Shown here: piece after piece, positions 57,264-64,000 of the stretch
How the letters are laid out: every line of letters starts with the position of its first letter
Numbering within the stretch: the first letter of the stretch is position 1
Assembly: GCA_900489925.1 (NCBI GenBank)
Contig: UEHQ01000008.1
Span: forward strand, 62,001 to 126,000
Reading direction: 5' to 3'
DNA: 64,000 nt
DNA from: Hyphomicrobiales bacterium
GTDB taxonomy: Bacteria > Pseudomonadota > Alphaproteobacteria > Rhizobiales > Rhizobiaceae
Notes under the pieces: generated by a model
Database searches by the model: none
Told to the model about the DNA's origin: nothing
The model's input: the letters and a program-made list of their open reading frames with translations, nothing else
Translations under genes and position numbers: made by a program

Positions 57264-57986
57264 TCAGACATGCGCTTCCCCATGGAAGAACTCGCCACGT
57301 TCCGTTTCGCGAAGAAGCGCACCATAGAGAATGCCGATATAGAGCACGGCAACGATTGAAATCACGGCCCAGCCTGGAATGGGCCCCAGCGCCGCATTGT
57401 CGACCACATACGACCAGGAATGTGCCTGTGTCTGCGTATCGCCTTCTGTCTGCAGCTTGGGCGTCGTGATTTTCAGGCACCATGCGAGCAGCAGGATGAG
57501 GTACATCCAGCAATAATTCCGGCGCAGCCGCCGACGGATCGCGGCGCGATAGCTCAGCAGAAACTCCGGCTTGCGCAGGCTTGCCGCAATCTTCGCAGCC
57601 CAGTCGCTTCGCGGCGCCGTGCCCGGCGACAGGATCTCGGCGAAATAGCTGCGCTCCAGCTGCCGGATGCGCGCCCTGTATATATCGAAGAAGCGATAGC
57701 GCCGCGCCTCGATGACAAGCAGAAGCGTGATCAGCATCATGCCAAACAACAGCACCCCATGGTGCGACGTCGGCGACGACAGGGATACCGACAGGAGTGC
57801 TGCAGAAACGGTGATCGCCCAGTTCGATGTCCGGTCGATCCGGTCGCGCCAACTCGTCATCCGGCCAAGCTCGCCACGATAATAGTGGCTCAGCGTGTTC
57901 GTCACCTCGCCCGCACTCGCCGGAAGCGCCGGCCGCGGGCTCTCCATCTCACCGTCCAACGGTGCGTTACCGGGCTGCGCGATCAT
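57264..57986 (-). CDS. DUF2270 integral membrane protein
   Basis: About 240 residues from the ATG at 57986, which has GGAGG seven bases upstream; two in-frame ATGs within 15 bases are alternatives. DUF2270 features: HYYRGELGRMTSWRDRIDRT, followed by a pair of membrane helices (NWAITVSAALLSVSL, LLFGMMLITLLLVIEARRYRFF shortened), and a third and fourth near residues 165 and 205. Function unknown. Confidence 0.85.
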   Translation of the reverse strand: MIAQPGNAPLDGEMESPRPALPASAGEVTNTLSHYYRGELGRMTSWRDRIDRTSNWAITVSAALLSVSLSSPTSHHGVLLFGMMLITLLLVIEARRYRFFDIYRARIRQLERSYFAEILSPGTAPRSDWAAKIAASLRKPEFLLSYRAAIRRRLRRNYCWMYLILLLAWCLKITTPKLQTEGDTQTQAHSWSYVVDNAALGPIPGWAVISIVAVLYIGILYGALLRETERGEFFHGEAHV

Positions 57987-58112
57987 GGTCATTTCCTCCA
58001 TTTGTTCTCATTGAATTAGGAATGACTTACTTTGCGCGCGCAACGTCGCCATTGCAAAAGGCATTCAGTCGCCGTAGAGGCTCCGCAAGAGACAAAAATT
58101 GTGGTGAGAGAC

Positions 58113-58928
58113 ATGGCCAAGAAGATCGACGAAGACGCACTGGCGGAAGCCTATAATCGCGCACTCGCCCTTGAGAAGGCCGGCGACGTCGACGCAGCCG
58201 TCAAGGCCTACGAAGAAGTCCTTGCCATCGATCCCGACGATCACGGCGGCGCCGCCGTCCGCATCGCCGCCATGGGTCGCGGCGAAACGCCGAGCAAGGC
58301 ACCGGATGCCTATGTCGAGACCCTCTTCGACCAGCATGCAGAAGTCTTCGAGGACGTGCTCGTCGAACAGCTTGGCTATCACGTGCCCATGCTGGTTCGC
58401 CAGCGCATCCAGAGCCTGGAACTCGGCCCGTTCAAGCGCATGCTCGACCTCGGCTGCGGCACCGGCCTGACTGGCGGCACGCTTCGCGACATCTGCGAAG
58501 AGATGACCGGCATCGACATTTCCGAGAACATGGTCGAGATCGCCCATGAAAAGGACCTCTACGAAACCCTGTTCGTCGCCGAGGTCGAGGACTTCCTCGA
58601 TGACAACGACGAAGAGCCCTTCGACCTGATCACTGCAACCGATGTCCTGCCCTATCTCGGCGCGCTGGAGCCTCTGTTCTTCGGCGCCGCCGAAAACATG
58701 GTGTCGGGCGGCATCTTCGTGTTCTCCTCCGAAACCCTGCCGGAGGAAGCGCTTGGCGGTCGCGCCTACATGGTCGGCCCGCATCAGCGCTTTGCCCATT
58801 CCGACGCCTACGTCCGCGAACGACTGGCGGCCACCGGTTTCGACCTGATCGAAATCACCGACATCAACGTCCGCATGGAAGAGGGCCAGCCGACGCCCGG
58901 CCATCTGGTCGTCGCTCGCCTCAGATAA
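58113..58928 (+). CDS. SAM-dependent methyltransferase with N-terminal TPR-like helices
   Basis: 271 residues from the ATG at 58113 with GGTGAGAG upstream. One tetratricopeptide-like unit (AYNRALALEKAGDVDAAVKA, about residues 13-40) precedes a class I methyltransferase with motif I MLDLGCGTGLTGG (110-122), TGIDISENMVEIA and LITATDVLPYLGAL. Substrate unknown; the TPR unit suggests a protein partner or protein substrate. Alphaproteobacterial genomes often carry such proteins. Confidence 0.88.
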   Translation: MAKKIDEDALAEAYNRALALEKAGDVDAAVKAYEEVLAIDPDDHGGAAVRIAAMGRGETPSKAPDAYVETLFDQHAEVFEDVLVEQLGYHVPMLVRQRIQSLELGPFKRMLDLGCGTGLTGGTLRDICEEMTGIDISENMVEIAHEKDLYETLFVAEVEDFLDDNDEEPFDLITATDVLPYLGALEPLFFGAAENMVSGGIFVFSSETLPEEALGGRAYMVGPHQRFAHSDAYVRERLAATGFDLIEITDINVRMEEGQPTPGHLVVARLR

Positions 58929-59019
58929 CACCGCGACAACCACAATCATTGATTGCGGTAGATTGGTTGCGTAACCATGAGAAGTACATCATCCTCCCAA
59001 TGTTTTGTTGGGGGGCAAG

Positions 59020-60681
59020 ATGGATACATCATCGTGGAGTGGCCTGTTCGTCAGCCTGGTGGGCACGCCCGAGGCTATTTTGTTCTACCTTTCCGGCATC
59101 AACTGGTACGCTCTGGGCATTGCGGTCCTGAGCCCGCTGCTGATGTTGTTTGCGCGACAGGAAATCAGGTTGAGGCGATTGCGCTCCATCCAGGACTTCC
59201 TGACCACATTCAAGCTGCCAGGGGTCAAGGGAACGACCCTCTCCACCGAGCCTCGCTCCGCTGATGCGGTGCCGAACGCCGACCCGACCAACGACAACAC
59301 CACGACGAAAGCCTCGCCCGGCTCTGAAGATCAACCCAATCCATCCTTCGAATACGTCAAGTCGAAGTACATTTCCGACCTAAGGCTCAGCGCAAAATAT
59401 GACGATCAGCAGCGTTTGAAAGACGCCAAGACGGACGTCGACCGTATCAATATCTACATCGAGATAGCCTGCCGACCATTCCAGAGCGCAAATGTTCGGC
59501 TTTATCTGGCCTCGCTGAGCTTCATGTTGGTGTCCTACTACGGCTTCAAGCTGTTCTTCACCGCGCTCGGATATGGGACCGGGGTCGAGTGCGTCCCGGC
59601 GACCGGATGCAATCTCACGCTCTCGGAAACAATCGGCGCGTTCGCCTTCGTCGGTGCCTACGTCGCGGCGCTGCGCATGTTGCTACGCTCGCTTGCCATC
59701 TTCGATCTCAACGCGTTTACCTTCCTGCGGCAGGCCGGCGAGATGGCTGCGACAGTGCTTGTGGTAATCCTGCTCTACAACGCATTTCCAACCATCACCT
59801 CGCCCGTCTCCCTTTCCGGCATCGTGAACATACAACAGACGACCGGCACGGCCTCGACGGAAACCGCTGTTGCCGAGCCTCAGGCGTCAGCGAAAGAAGC
59901 ACCGACAGACGACAGTACCGACGACGACAGGATTTCGAGCGTCTGGCTGGCGCTCGCGGTGCTGCTCGGTCTGCTGCCCCAAAGCTCGAGCAAGTTCCTC
60001 CTGCTGAAACTGCGGGCGTTCGTTCCCTGGGCAAAGATAGCCGACGACCGCTTCGCGGAGATCACCAAGACGGTCTCGCCTGACATTATCGACGGCATCG
60101 ACTTCGAGACACGTTTCCGGCTCGAAGAATGCGGCATCTACGACGTCCAGAACCTCGCGACCTATAACCCGATCATGCTCTTCATCGAGACGCCCTTTGG
60201 TGTCTTCCAGTGCATCGATTGGGTGGCGCAGGCGCAGCTATGCCACATCCTCGGACCTGAGAAATTCCTGACCTTCCGCGAGCTGAACATCAGGACGATC
60301 TTTGACCTGGAGCGCGCCATAGAAAGCATGCAAGCCCCGGACGCATATGATGCGATGTGCGCGACGGTCTTGCTCGCCCCAACGCAGAACCTTCGGTCAA
60401 TCACGGAAATCTCCGGCTTCAAATTCTTCATCGGCCGGCCCGACGCTCCCAAGGCGGAAACCTTGGACCAGTATTTCGAGTGGCTGAACAGCCGCATCGC
60501 CGACAAGAACGGCACGACCGCCGCTATCGAGCATCTGATGTCCTGGATCGGTGACGATCTTCATGTGCGCCGGCTGCGACGCCTGTGGAACGACATTGCC
60601 GACAGCCTGGAACCGAACTCGGAATACCTGAAGGACTCCAAGCGCAATCCGGCCAATGCCATGAAACACGCCGCCGAATAG
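59020..60681 (+). CDS. Unrecognised membrane protein with long cytosolic C-terminus
   Basis: 553 residues from the ATG at 59020 (GGGGGG five bases upstream). Membrane segments at about 29-45, 159-180, 202-220, 241-257 and 306-328. A disordered Asn/Thr/Asp-rich stretch lies at 75-105 and an acidic one at 275-303. The last 200 residues are soluble and begin with FRLEECGIYDVQNLATYNPI and FRELNIRTIFDLERAI, two segments that look like helix-hairpin-helix repeats. Two cysteines in VECVPATGCNL may be periplasmic. No family recognised. It stands alone between a methyltransferase and a GST operon. Confidence 0.8.
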   Translation: MDTSSWSGLFVSLVGTPEAILFYLSGINWYALGIAVLSPLLMLFARQEIRLRRLRSIQDFLTTFKLPGVKGTTLSTEPRSADAVPNADPTNDNTTTKASPGSEDQPNPSFEYVKSKYISDLRLSAKYDDQQRLKDAKTDVDRINIYIEIACRPFQSANVRLYLASLSFMLVSYYGFKLFFTALGYGTGVECVPATGCNLTLSETIGAFAFVGAYVAALRMLLRSLAIFDLNAFTFLRQAGEMAATVLVVILLYNAFPTITSPVSLSGIVNIQQTTGTASTETAVAEPQASAKEAPTDDSTDDDRISSVWLALAVLLGLLPQSSSKFLLLKLRAFVPWAKIADDRFAEITKTVSPDIIDGIDFETRFRLEECGIYDVQNLATYNPIMLFIETPFGVFQCIDWVAQAQLCHILGPEKFLTFRELNIRTIFDLERAIESMQAPDAYDAMCATVLLAPTQNLRSITEISGFKFFIGRPDAPKAETLDQYFEWLNSRIADKNGTTAAIEHLMSWIGDDLHVRRLRRLWNDIADSLEPNSEYLKDSKRNPANAMKHAAE

Positions 60682-60729
60682 TTATCCGTACGGCAAACTA
60701 TTCGCTTCCCTCCGCACGCAAAGGCTGAT

Positions 60730-60749
60730 ACTTATCCAATCAGATAAGT
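60730..60749. promoter_or_regulatory. Palindromic operator before the GST-ArsR operon
   Basis: ACTTATC-CAATCA-GATAAGT is a perfect 7-6-7 inverted repeat, 20 bases before the GTG start of the GST gene. ArsR-family repressors bind palindromes of this kind and an ArsR gene is the next one in the operon. Confidence 0.6.
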
Positions 60750-60769
60750 TTCGCCGAGGAGGACGTCGC

Positions 60770-61462
60770 GTGTCGCTTACTCTCTATGGTCATCCGCTTG
60801 CATCCTTTTGCCACAAGGTCCTGATTGCGCTCTACGAGAACGGCACACCGTTCGACAATCTGATCGTTGACCTCGCCGACGAACGTTCGCGCGCCGAGTT
60901 CGTCCGTCTCTGGCCCGTCGGCAAGATGCCGATGCTTCGCGACACGGCGCGCAATCACATCATTCCGGAAACGACGATCATCATCGAATATCTGGATCGG
61001 CACTATCCCGGGCCTGCCCGGCTGCTGTCGGACGACGAGGATCAGGCGCTCCGGATCCGACTGTGGGACCGCTTCTTCGATCTATACGTCCAGACGCCGA
61101 TGCAGAAGATCGTTGCCGACAAGCTGCGACCCGAGGGCTCCAAGGATCGATACGGTGTCGACGAGGCCCGCAGCGCATTGGTCATGGCCTATGACATGGT
61201 CGAGGAACAGCTGGCCGATCATGACTGGATCATCGGCGATAACTTCACCATGGCGGACTGCGCCGCCGCACCCGCCCTCTTCTACGCCGAAACGCTCGTG
61301 CCATTCGGCGACGGTCGCCCGCGGCTCGAAGCCTACTACAATCGCCTTCTATCGCGGCCGTCATTTGCAAGGGTGCTGGACGAAGCCCGCCCCTATTTCA
61401 AGTTCTACCCCTATGCCGACCGGCTTCCCGATCGTTTCCGTGATCCCGAGATCCCCGAATGA
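60770..61462 (+). CDS. Glutathione S-transferase family protein
   Basis: 230 residues with a GTG start and a GAGGAGGA site. N-terminal thioredoxin-like domain (LTLYGHPLASFCHKVLIALY, VGKMPMLRD, IPETTIIIEYLDRHY) and all-helical C-terminal domain (NFTMADCAAAPALFY). The Ser/Cys pair in LASFCHK is at the catalytic position of beta/zeta-like GSTs. Substrate unknown. It overlaps the arsR gene by four bases. Confidence 0.9.
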   Translation: MSLTLYGHPLASFCHKVLIALYENGTPFDNLIVDLADERSRAEFVRLWPVGKMPMLRDTARNHIIPETTIIIEYLDRHYPGPARLLSDDEDQALRIRLWDRFFDLYVQTPMQKIVADKLRPEGSKDRYGVDEARSALVMAYDMVEEQLADHDWIIGDNFTMADCAAAPALFYAETLVPFGDGRPRLEAYYNRLLSRPSFARVLDEARPYFKFYPYADRLPDRFRDPEIPE

Positions 61463-61791
61463 TGCAGGAACCAGCTGCCCTCGACCGTATGTTCCACGCA
61501 CTCTCCGATCGCAGCCGCCGCGGCATGGTCGATCGGCTCGGACGTGGTCCGGCCTCGGTGTCGGAGCTGGCCGCTCCGCTTTCGATGGCGCTGCCCACCG
61601 TCATGAAACATCTCGGCGTACTGGAAGACAGCGGGCTTGTAAGCTCGCAAAAGAACGGTCGCGTGCGCACCTACCATCTCAGGAAAGACGCGCTCGGCGA
61701 TGTCGAGCGCTGGCTCGCGGAGCGCCGGGCAAGTTGGAACAAGGCATTCGACCGGTTGGACCACTTCCTAGCAGACGAACCATCGGAGTAG
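61459..61791 (+). CDS. ArsR-family transcriptional regulator
   Basis: 110 residues. Winged helix with HALSDRSRRGMVDRLGRG, the recognition helix MALPTVMKHLGVLEDSGLV and the wing KNGRVRTYHL. The metal-binding ELCVCDL-type motif of metal sensors is absent, so it belongs to the non-metal SRPBCC-associated group. Translationally coupled to the GST gene and followed eight bases later by an SRPBCC gene; expected to autoregulate through the palindrome at 60730. Confidence 0.9.
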   Translation: MMQEPAALDRMFHALSDRSRRGMVDRLGRGPASVSELAAPLSMALPTVMKHLGVLEDSGLVSSQKNGRVRTYHLRKDALGDVERWLAERRASWNKAFDRLDHFLADEPSE

Positions 61792-61798
61792 GCAAAAC

Positions 61799-62275
61799 AT
61801 GAAAACGCATTCCGCCAGCCATACGACGTTGACGATCGAGCGCACACTTCGCGCGCCCCTTGCCCGCGCGTTTCGCGCCTGGGCAAATCCCGAGGCCAAA
61901 CGCCAGTGGTTCGCCTGTCATGACGAGTGGGTACCGCTCGATTACAGCCTGGACTTCCGGATCGGCGGCACCGAGCAAAACCGCGTCGCAGACAGCAGCG
62001 GCATCGTGCATGCCTATTCAGCCATCTATCTCGACATCGTTCAGGACGCACGCATCATCTACGCCTACGACATGAAACTTGACGATGCGACGATCTCCGC
62101 ATCGCTCGCCACCGTGGCGTTCGAGACCACATCGGCAGGAACGAAGATGATGTTCACCGAACAGGTCGTGTTTCTCGACGGCTATGCCGACAACGGTTCC
62201 CGATTACAGGGAACCGAAATCCTGCTCGATCGCGTACAGGCCTTCGTCGAGCGTGAGACGAGCATCGTCCACTAG
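61799..62275 (+). CDS. SRPBCC (AHSA1-like) domain protein
   Basis: 158 residues. START/Bet v1-like fold recognised from [34 protein letters not shown] and [15 protein letters not shown]. Such proteins bind hydrophobic ligands and are very often paired with ArsR regulators. Third gene of the GST-ArsR-SRPBCC operon, ending in a four-base overlap with the convergent ssuB gene. Confidence 0.88.
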   Translation: MKTHSASHTTLTIERTLRAPLARAFRAWANPEAKRQWFACHDEWVPLDYSLDFRIGGTEQNRVADSSGIVHAYSAIYLDIVQDARIIYAYDMKLDDATISASLATVAFETTSAGTKMMFTEQVVFLDGYADNGSRLQGTEILLDRVQAFVERETSIVH

Positions 62276-63093
62276 GCTCCATCCGTCCCGAGAATGGCGG
62301 CAAGCAGCCTGCCTTCAAGTTCCGCCAGCGCCGGATTGCCGTGGCGGCGCGGATGCGGATAGGGGATCGCCAGATCAAGAGCGACGCGTCCCTCGTCGAG
62401 CACGATCACCCGGTCGGCCAGATGCACGGCTTCGCTGACGTCATGAGTGACAAGAACCGCGGTGAAGCCCAGTTCCCGCCAGACGCGGTTCAGCAGCTCC
62501 TGCATGCTGATCCGGGTCAGTGCGTCGAGCGCGCCGAGCGGCTCGTCGAGCGTAAGCACGCCCGGCTTGCTCACGAGAGCCCGTGCCAGCGCCACGCGCT
62601 GCCGCTGCCCGCCGGAAAGCCGCGCCGGCCACTCCTTGCTCTTCTCCGCAAGCTGCACCTCGGCCAGAGCAACCTCGACCTCGCGGCTCGCCAGCCGCTT
62701 GTCCACCTTGTCGCCCAGCCCGACCGCGACATTCTCGGCAACACTGAGCCACGGCAGCAGGCGCGGCTCCTGGAAGACGATCCGCGCATTGGCGTTGGCA
62801 TCGCCGCCATCGGCATTTTCGAAATGCAGTTCGCCGGATGTCGGTTTGTCCAGCCCCATCAGGATACGCAGCAGCGTGCTCTTGCCGCAGCCGCTCTTGC
62901 CGATGACCGCGACAAACTGGCCCGCCGGAATGTGGAGGTTGATGCCGCGCAGCACGCGGTTGCCGCCGAAGCTCTTCTCGAGCCCCTTCAGCGTGATTGA
63001 TGCAGCCCCTTCAGCCGTCGAAACCGCCCGGTCGTGTTCATATTCGGGCTCGTCGACGGCACCTTGATAACGCTCATGCGCGATGAGGGTCAT
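62272..63093 (-). CDS. ssuB: Aliphatic sulfonate ABC transporter ATP-binding protein
   Basis: 273 residues. ABC ATPase: Walker [10 protein letters not shown] at about residues 65-73, Q-loop FQEPRLLPW, signature [15 protein letters not shown], Walker [13 protein letters not shown], and H-loop VTHDVSEAV. The FQEPRLLPW and DEPLGALD wording fits the nitrate/sulfonate/taurine group. It follows the permease gene by ten bases, giving an ssu-type operon order. Substrate is inferred from the family only; taurine or nitrate transport are alternatives. Confidence 0.85.
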   Translation of the reverse strand: MTLIAHERYQGAVDEPEYEHDRAVSTAEGAASITLKGLEKSFGGNRVLRGINLHIPAGQFVAVIGKSGCGKSTLLRILMGLDKPTSGELHFENADGGDANANARIVFQEPRLLPWLSVAENVAVGLGDKVDKRLASREVEVALAEVQLAEKSKEWPARLSGGQRQRVALARALVSKPGVLTLDEPLGALDALTRISMQELLNRVWRELGFTAVLVTHDVSEAVHLADRVIVLDEGRVALDLAIPYPHPRRHGNPALAELEGRLLAAILGTDGA

Positions 63094-63103
63094 GGCGTCA
63101 CTC

Positions 63104-63940
63104 CTATTTCTGGTAAACCGGGTTCCATTTCAGCGCACGGCGCTCAAGCGCACGGGCAACAACGTCGGCCAGCTTGCCAAGCACGGCGTAGATCACCAAC
63201 GCGAGCACGACGACGTCGGTCATCATGAATTCACGCGCATTGTTCGCCATGTGGCCGATGCCAGACGAGGCAGCGATCGACTCCGAGACGATCAGCGTCA
63301 GCCACATGATGCCGAGCGCGTAGCGAAGGCCGACGAAGATCGAGGGCAAGGCACCAGGAAAGATCACCTTCCGGAACAGCGTCCAGCTGCCCATGCCGTA
63401 CACCCGACCCATCTCGATCAGATCGCGATCGACGTTGCGCACGCCATGATAGGTATTCAGGTAGACGGGAAAGAGCACGCCGAGCGACGTCAGAAACAGC
63501 TTCGATTCCTCGCCGATCCCGAACCAGAGGATAACCAGCGGGATCATCGCGAGGTGCGGAATGGTGCGCAGCATCTGCACTGTCGTGTCGGTCAGCTGCT
63601 CCGATACCTTCGAGACACCGTTGGCGATCCCGAGCAGGAAGCCGATTGCGCCGCCCACCAGCAATCCGCCGAACGCACGCGCGGCACTGACGAGAATATC
63701 GTGGGGCAGCTGCCCGGTGATGGTCGTTGCCCAGAAAGCGAGAGCAACGTCCACCGGTGGCGGCATGATGCGTGACGAGATCCAGCCGGCGGAGGACGCA
63801 AGCTGCCAGACGGCGACGATCCCGACCGGCACCAGATACGGGAGAAGCGTCTCGCGTTTCGGCAACGAAAGGCTAAGGCGCGCCCTGCCCTCTGTGCGTT
63901 CGGTCAACGCCCGTCCAATCGGCGTATCGAATGTCGACAT
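63104..63940 (-). CDS. ssuC: Aliphatic sulfonate ABC transporter permease
   Basis: 278 residues from the ATG at 63940, which follows GAGGAAAA. Six membrane segments; the EAA-type loop reads [24 protein letters not shown], here shortened to [20 protein letters not shown], and [22 protein letters not shown] is typical of the SsuC/TauC/NrtB group. Pairs with SsuB downstream. The binding protein and monooxygenase genes probably lie just outside the window. Confidence 0.87.
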   Translation of the reverse strand: MSTFDTPIGRALTERTEGRARLSLSLPKRETLLPYLVPVGIVAVWQLASSAGWISSRIMPPPVDVALAFWATTITGQLPHDILVSAARAFGGLLVGGAIGFLLGIANGVSKVSEQLTDTTVQMLRTIPHLAMIPLVILWFGIGEESKLFLTSLGVLFPVYLNTYHGVRNVDRDLIEMGRVYGMGSWTLFRKVIFPGALPSIFVGLRYALGIMWLTLIVSESIAASSGIGHMANNAREFMMTDVVVLALVIYAVLGKLADVVARALERRALKWNPVYQK

Positions 63941-63954
63941 GAAGTTTTCCTCGC

Positions 63955-64000
63955 TTATGCCCGATGCCACGTCGTCGACGTCAGTGGTTTCATTTCGCAG
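63955..64000 (-). CDS. Possible 3' end of an upstream ssu gene (partial)
   Basis: One minus-strand frame is open from the window edge to a TAA at 63955-63957, reading EMKPLTSTTWHRA, 14 bases before the ssuC start. This would fit the end of an upstream operon gene (ssuD or ssuA type), but 14 codons are too few to identify it. Confidence 0.3.
   Translation of the reverse strand, partial: CEMKPLTSTTWHRA

Overview
The window is a stretch of ordinary chromosome from a high-GC alphaproteobacterium, most likely a member of the Rhizobiaceae (Rhizobium, Agrobacterium or Sinorhizobium type). The assignment rests on family content and regulatory signals read by eye: a giant coiled-coil homologue of the Agrobacterium growth pole ring protein (GPR/RgsE), a Usg-family protein, an IalB-type secreted protein, a direct-repeat LexA box of the alphaproteobacterial type (GTTC-N7-GTTC), CtrA-type TTAA-N7-TTAA boxes, and a sigma-54 promoter in front of glnB-glnA. 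I see no tRNA, rRNA, insertion sequence, prophage, integrase or CRISPR array, and nothing that looks recently acquired.

Layout. 1-2.4 kb: YcjX/YcjF-type pair (first gene cut by the window edge). 2.5-3.1 kb: secreted protein of unknown function. 3.1-4.9 kb: folP-folB-folK folate operon on the minus strand. 5-7 kb: DUF922 secreted protein, a probable terminator-ended small RNA, a 2Fe-2S ferredoxin and an Hpt phosphotransfer protein. 7.2-13.8 kb: the 2168-residue GPR-like polar growth scaffold. 14-24.8 kb: GFA-family protein, gyrA, marC, ssb, uvrA (SOS box between the last two), a small DUF4258 gene pair that resembles a toxin-antitoxin module, a DUF72 protein and the NAD(P)HX repair enzyme. 25-27.5 kb: glnB-glnA and hspQ. 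27.5-31 kb: IalB-type protein, orphan oligopeptide-binding protein, FrnE/DsbA oxidoreductase. 31-39.3 kb: sdhE-mfd, recG and an L,D-transpeptidase. 39.6-43 kb: both classes of fumarase side by side. 43-48.2 kb: diguanylate cyclase, PPOX flavoprotein, a divergent hydrolase/MarR pair, LtrA, DUF971. 48.3-51.7 kb: moaA, an EamA transporter and mobA-mobB. 51.7-54 kb: large OmpA-type protein with a long Gln/Pro/Lys-rich arm. 54.3-56.8 kb: polar amino-acid ABC transporter without an ATPase gene. 57-60.7 kb: usg, DUF2270, TPR-methyltransferase and an unrecognised five-segment membrane protein. 60.7-62.3 kb: GST-ArsR-SRPBCC operon with a perfect palindrome upstream. 62.3-64 kb: the ssuC-ssuB end of an aliphatic sulfonate transporter operon.

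How it works together. Much of the window is housekeeping: folate and molybdenum cofactors, DNA repair and topology (gyrA, uvrA, ssb, mfd, recG), nitrogen assimilation under RpoN, and the TCA cycle. The theme most specific to this lineage is polar growth: the GPR-like scaffold, with a CtrA-type box in its upstream region and a divergently transcribed Hpt protein, plus an L,D-transpeptidase, the class of enzyme that cross-links the wall at the growing pole in these bacteria. The least explained loci are the DUF4258 pair behind uvrA, the small RNA at 5.8 kb, and the membrane protein at 59-60.7 kb. No wholly new multi-gene system is evident. All family assignments come from recognising motifs and layout; no database search was run.
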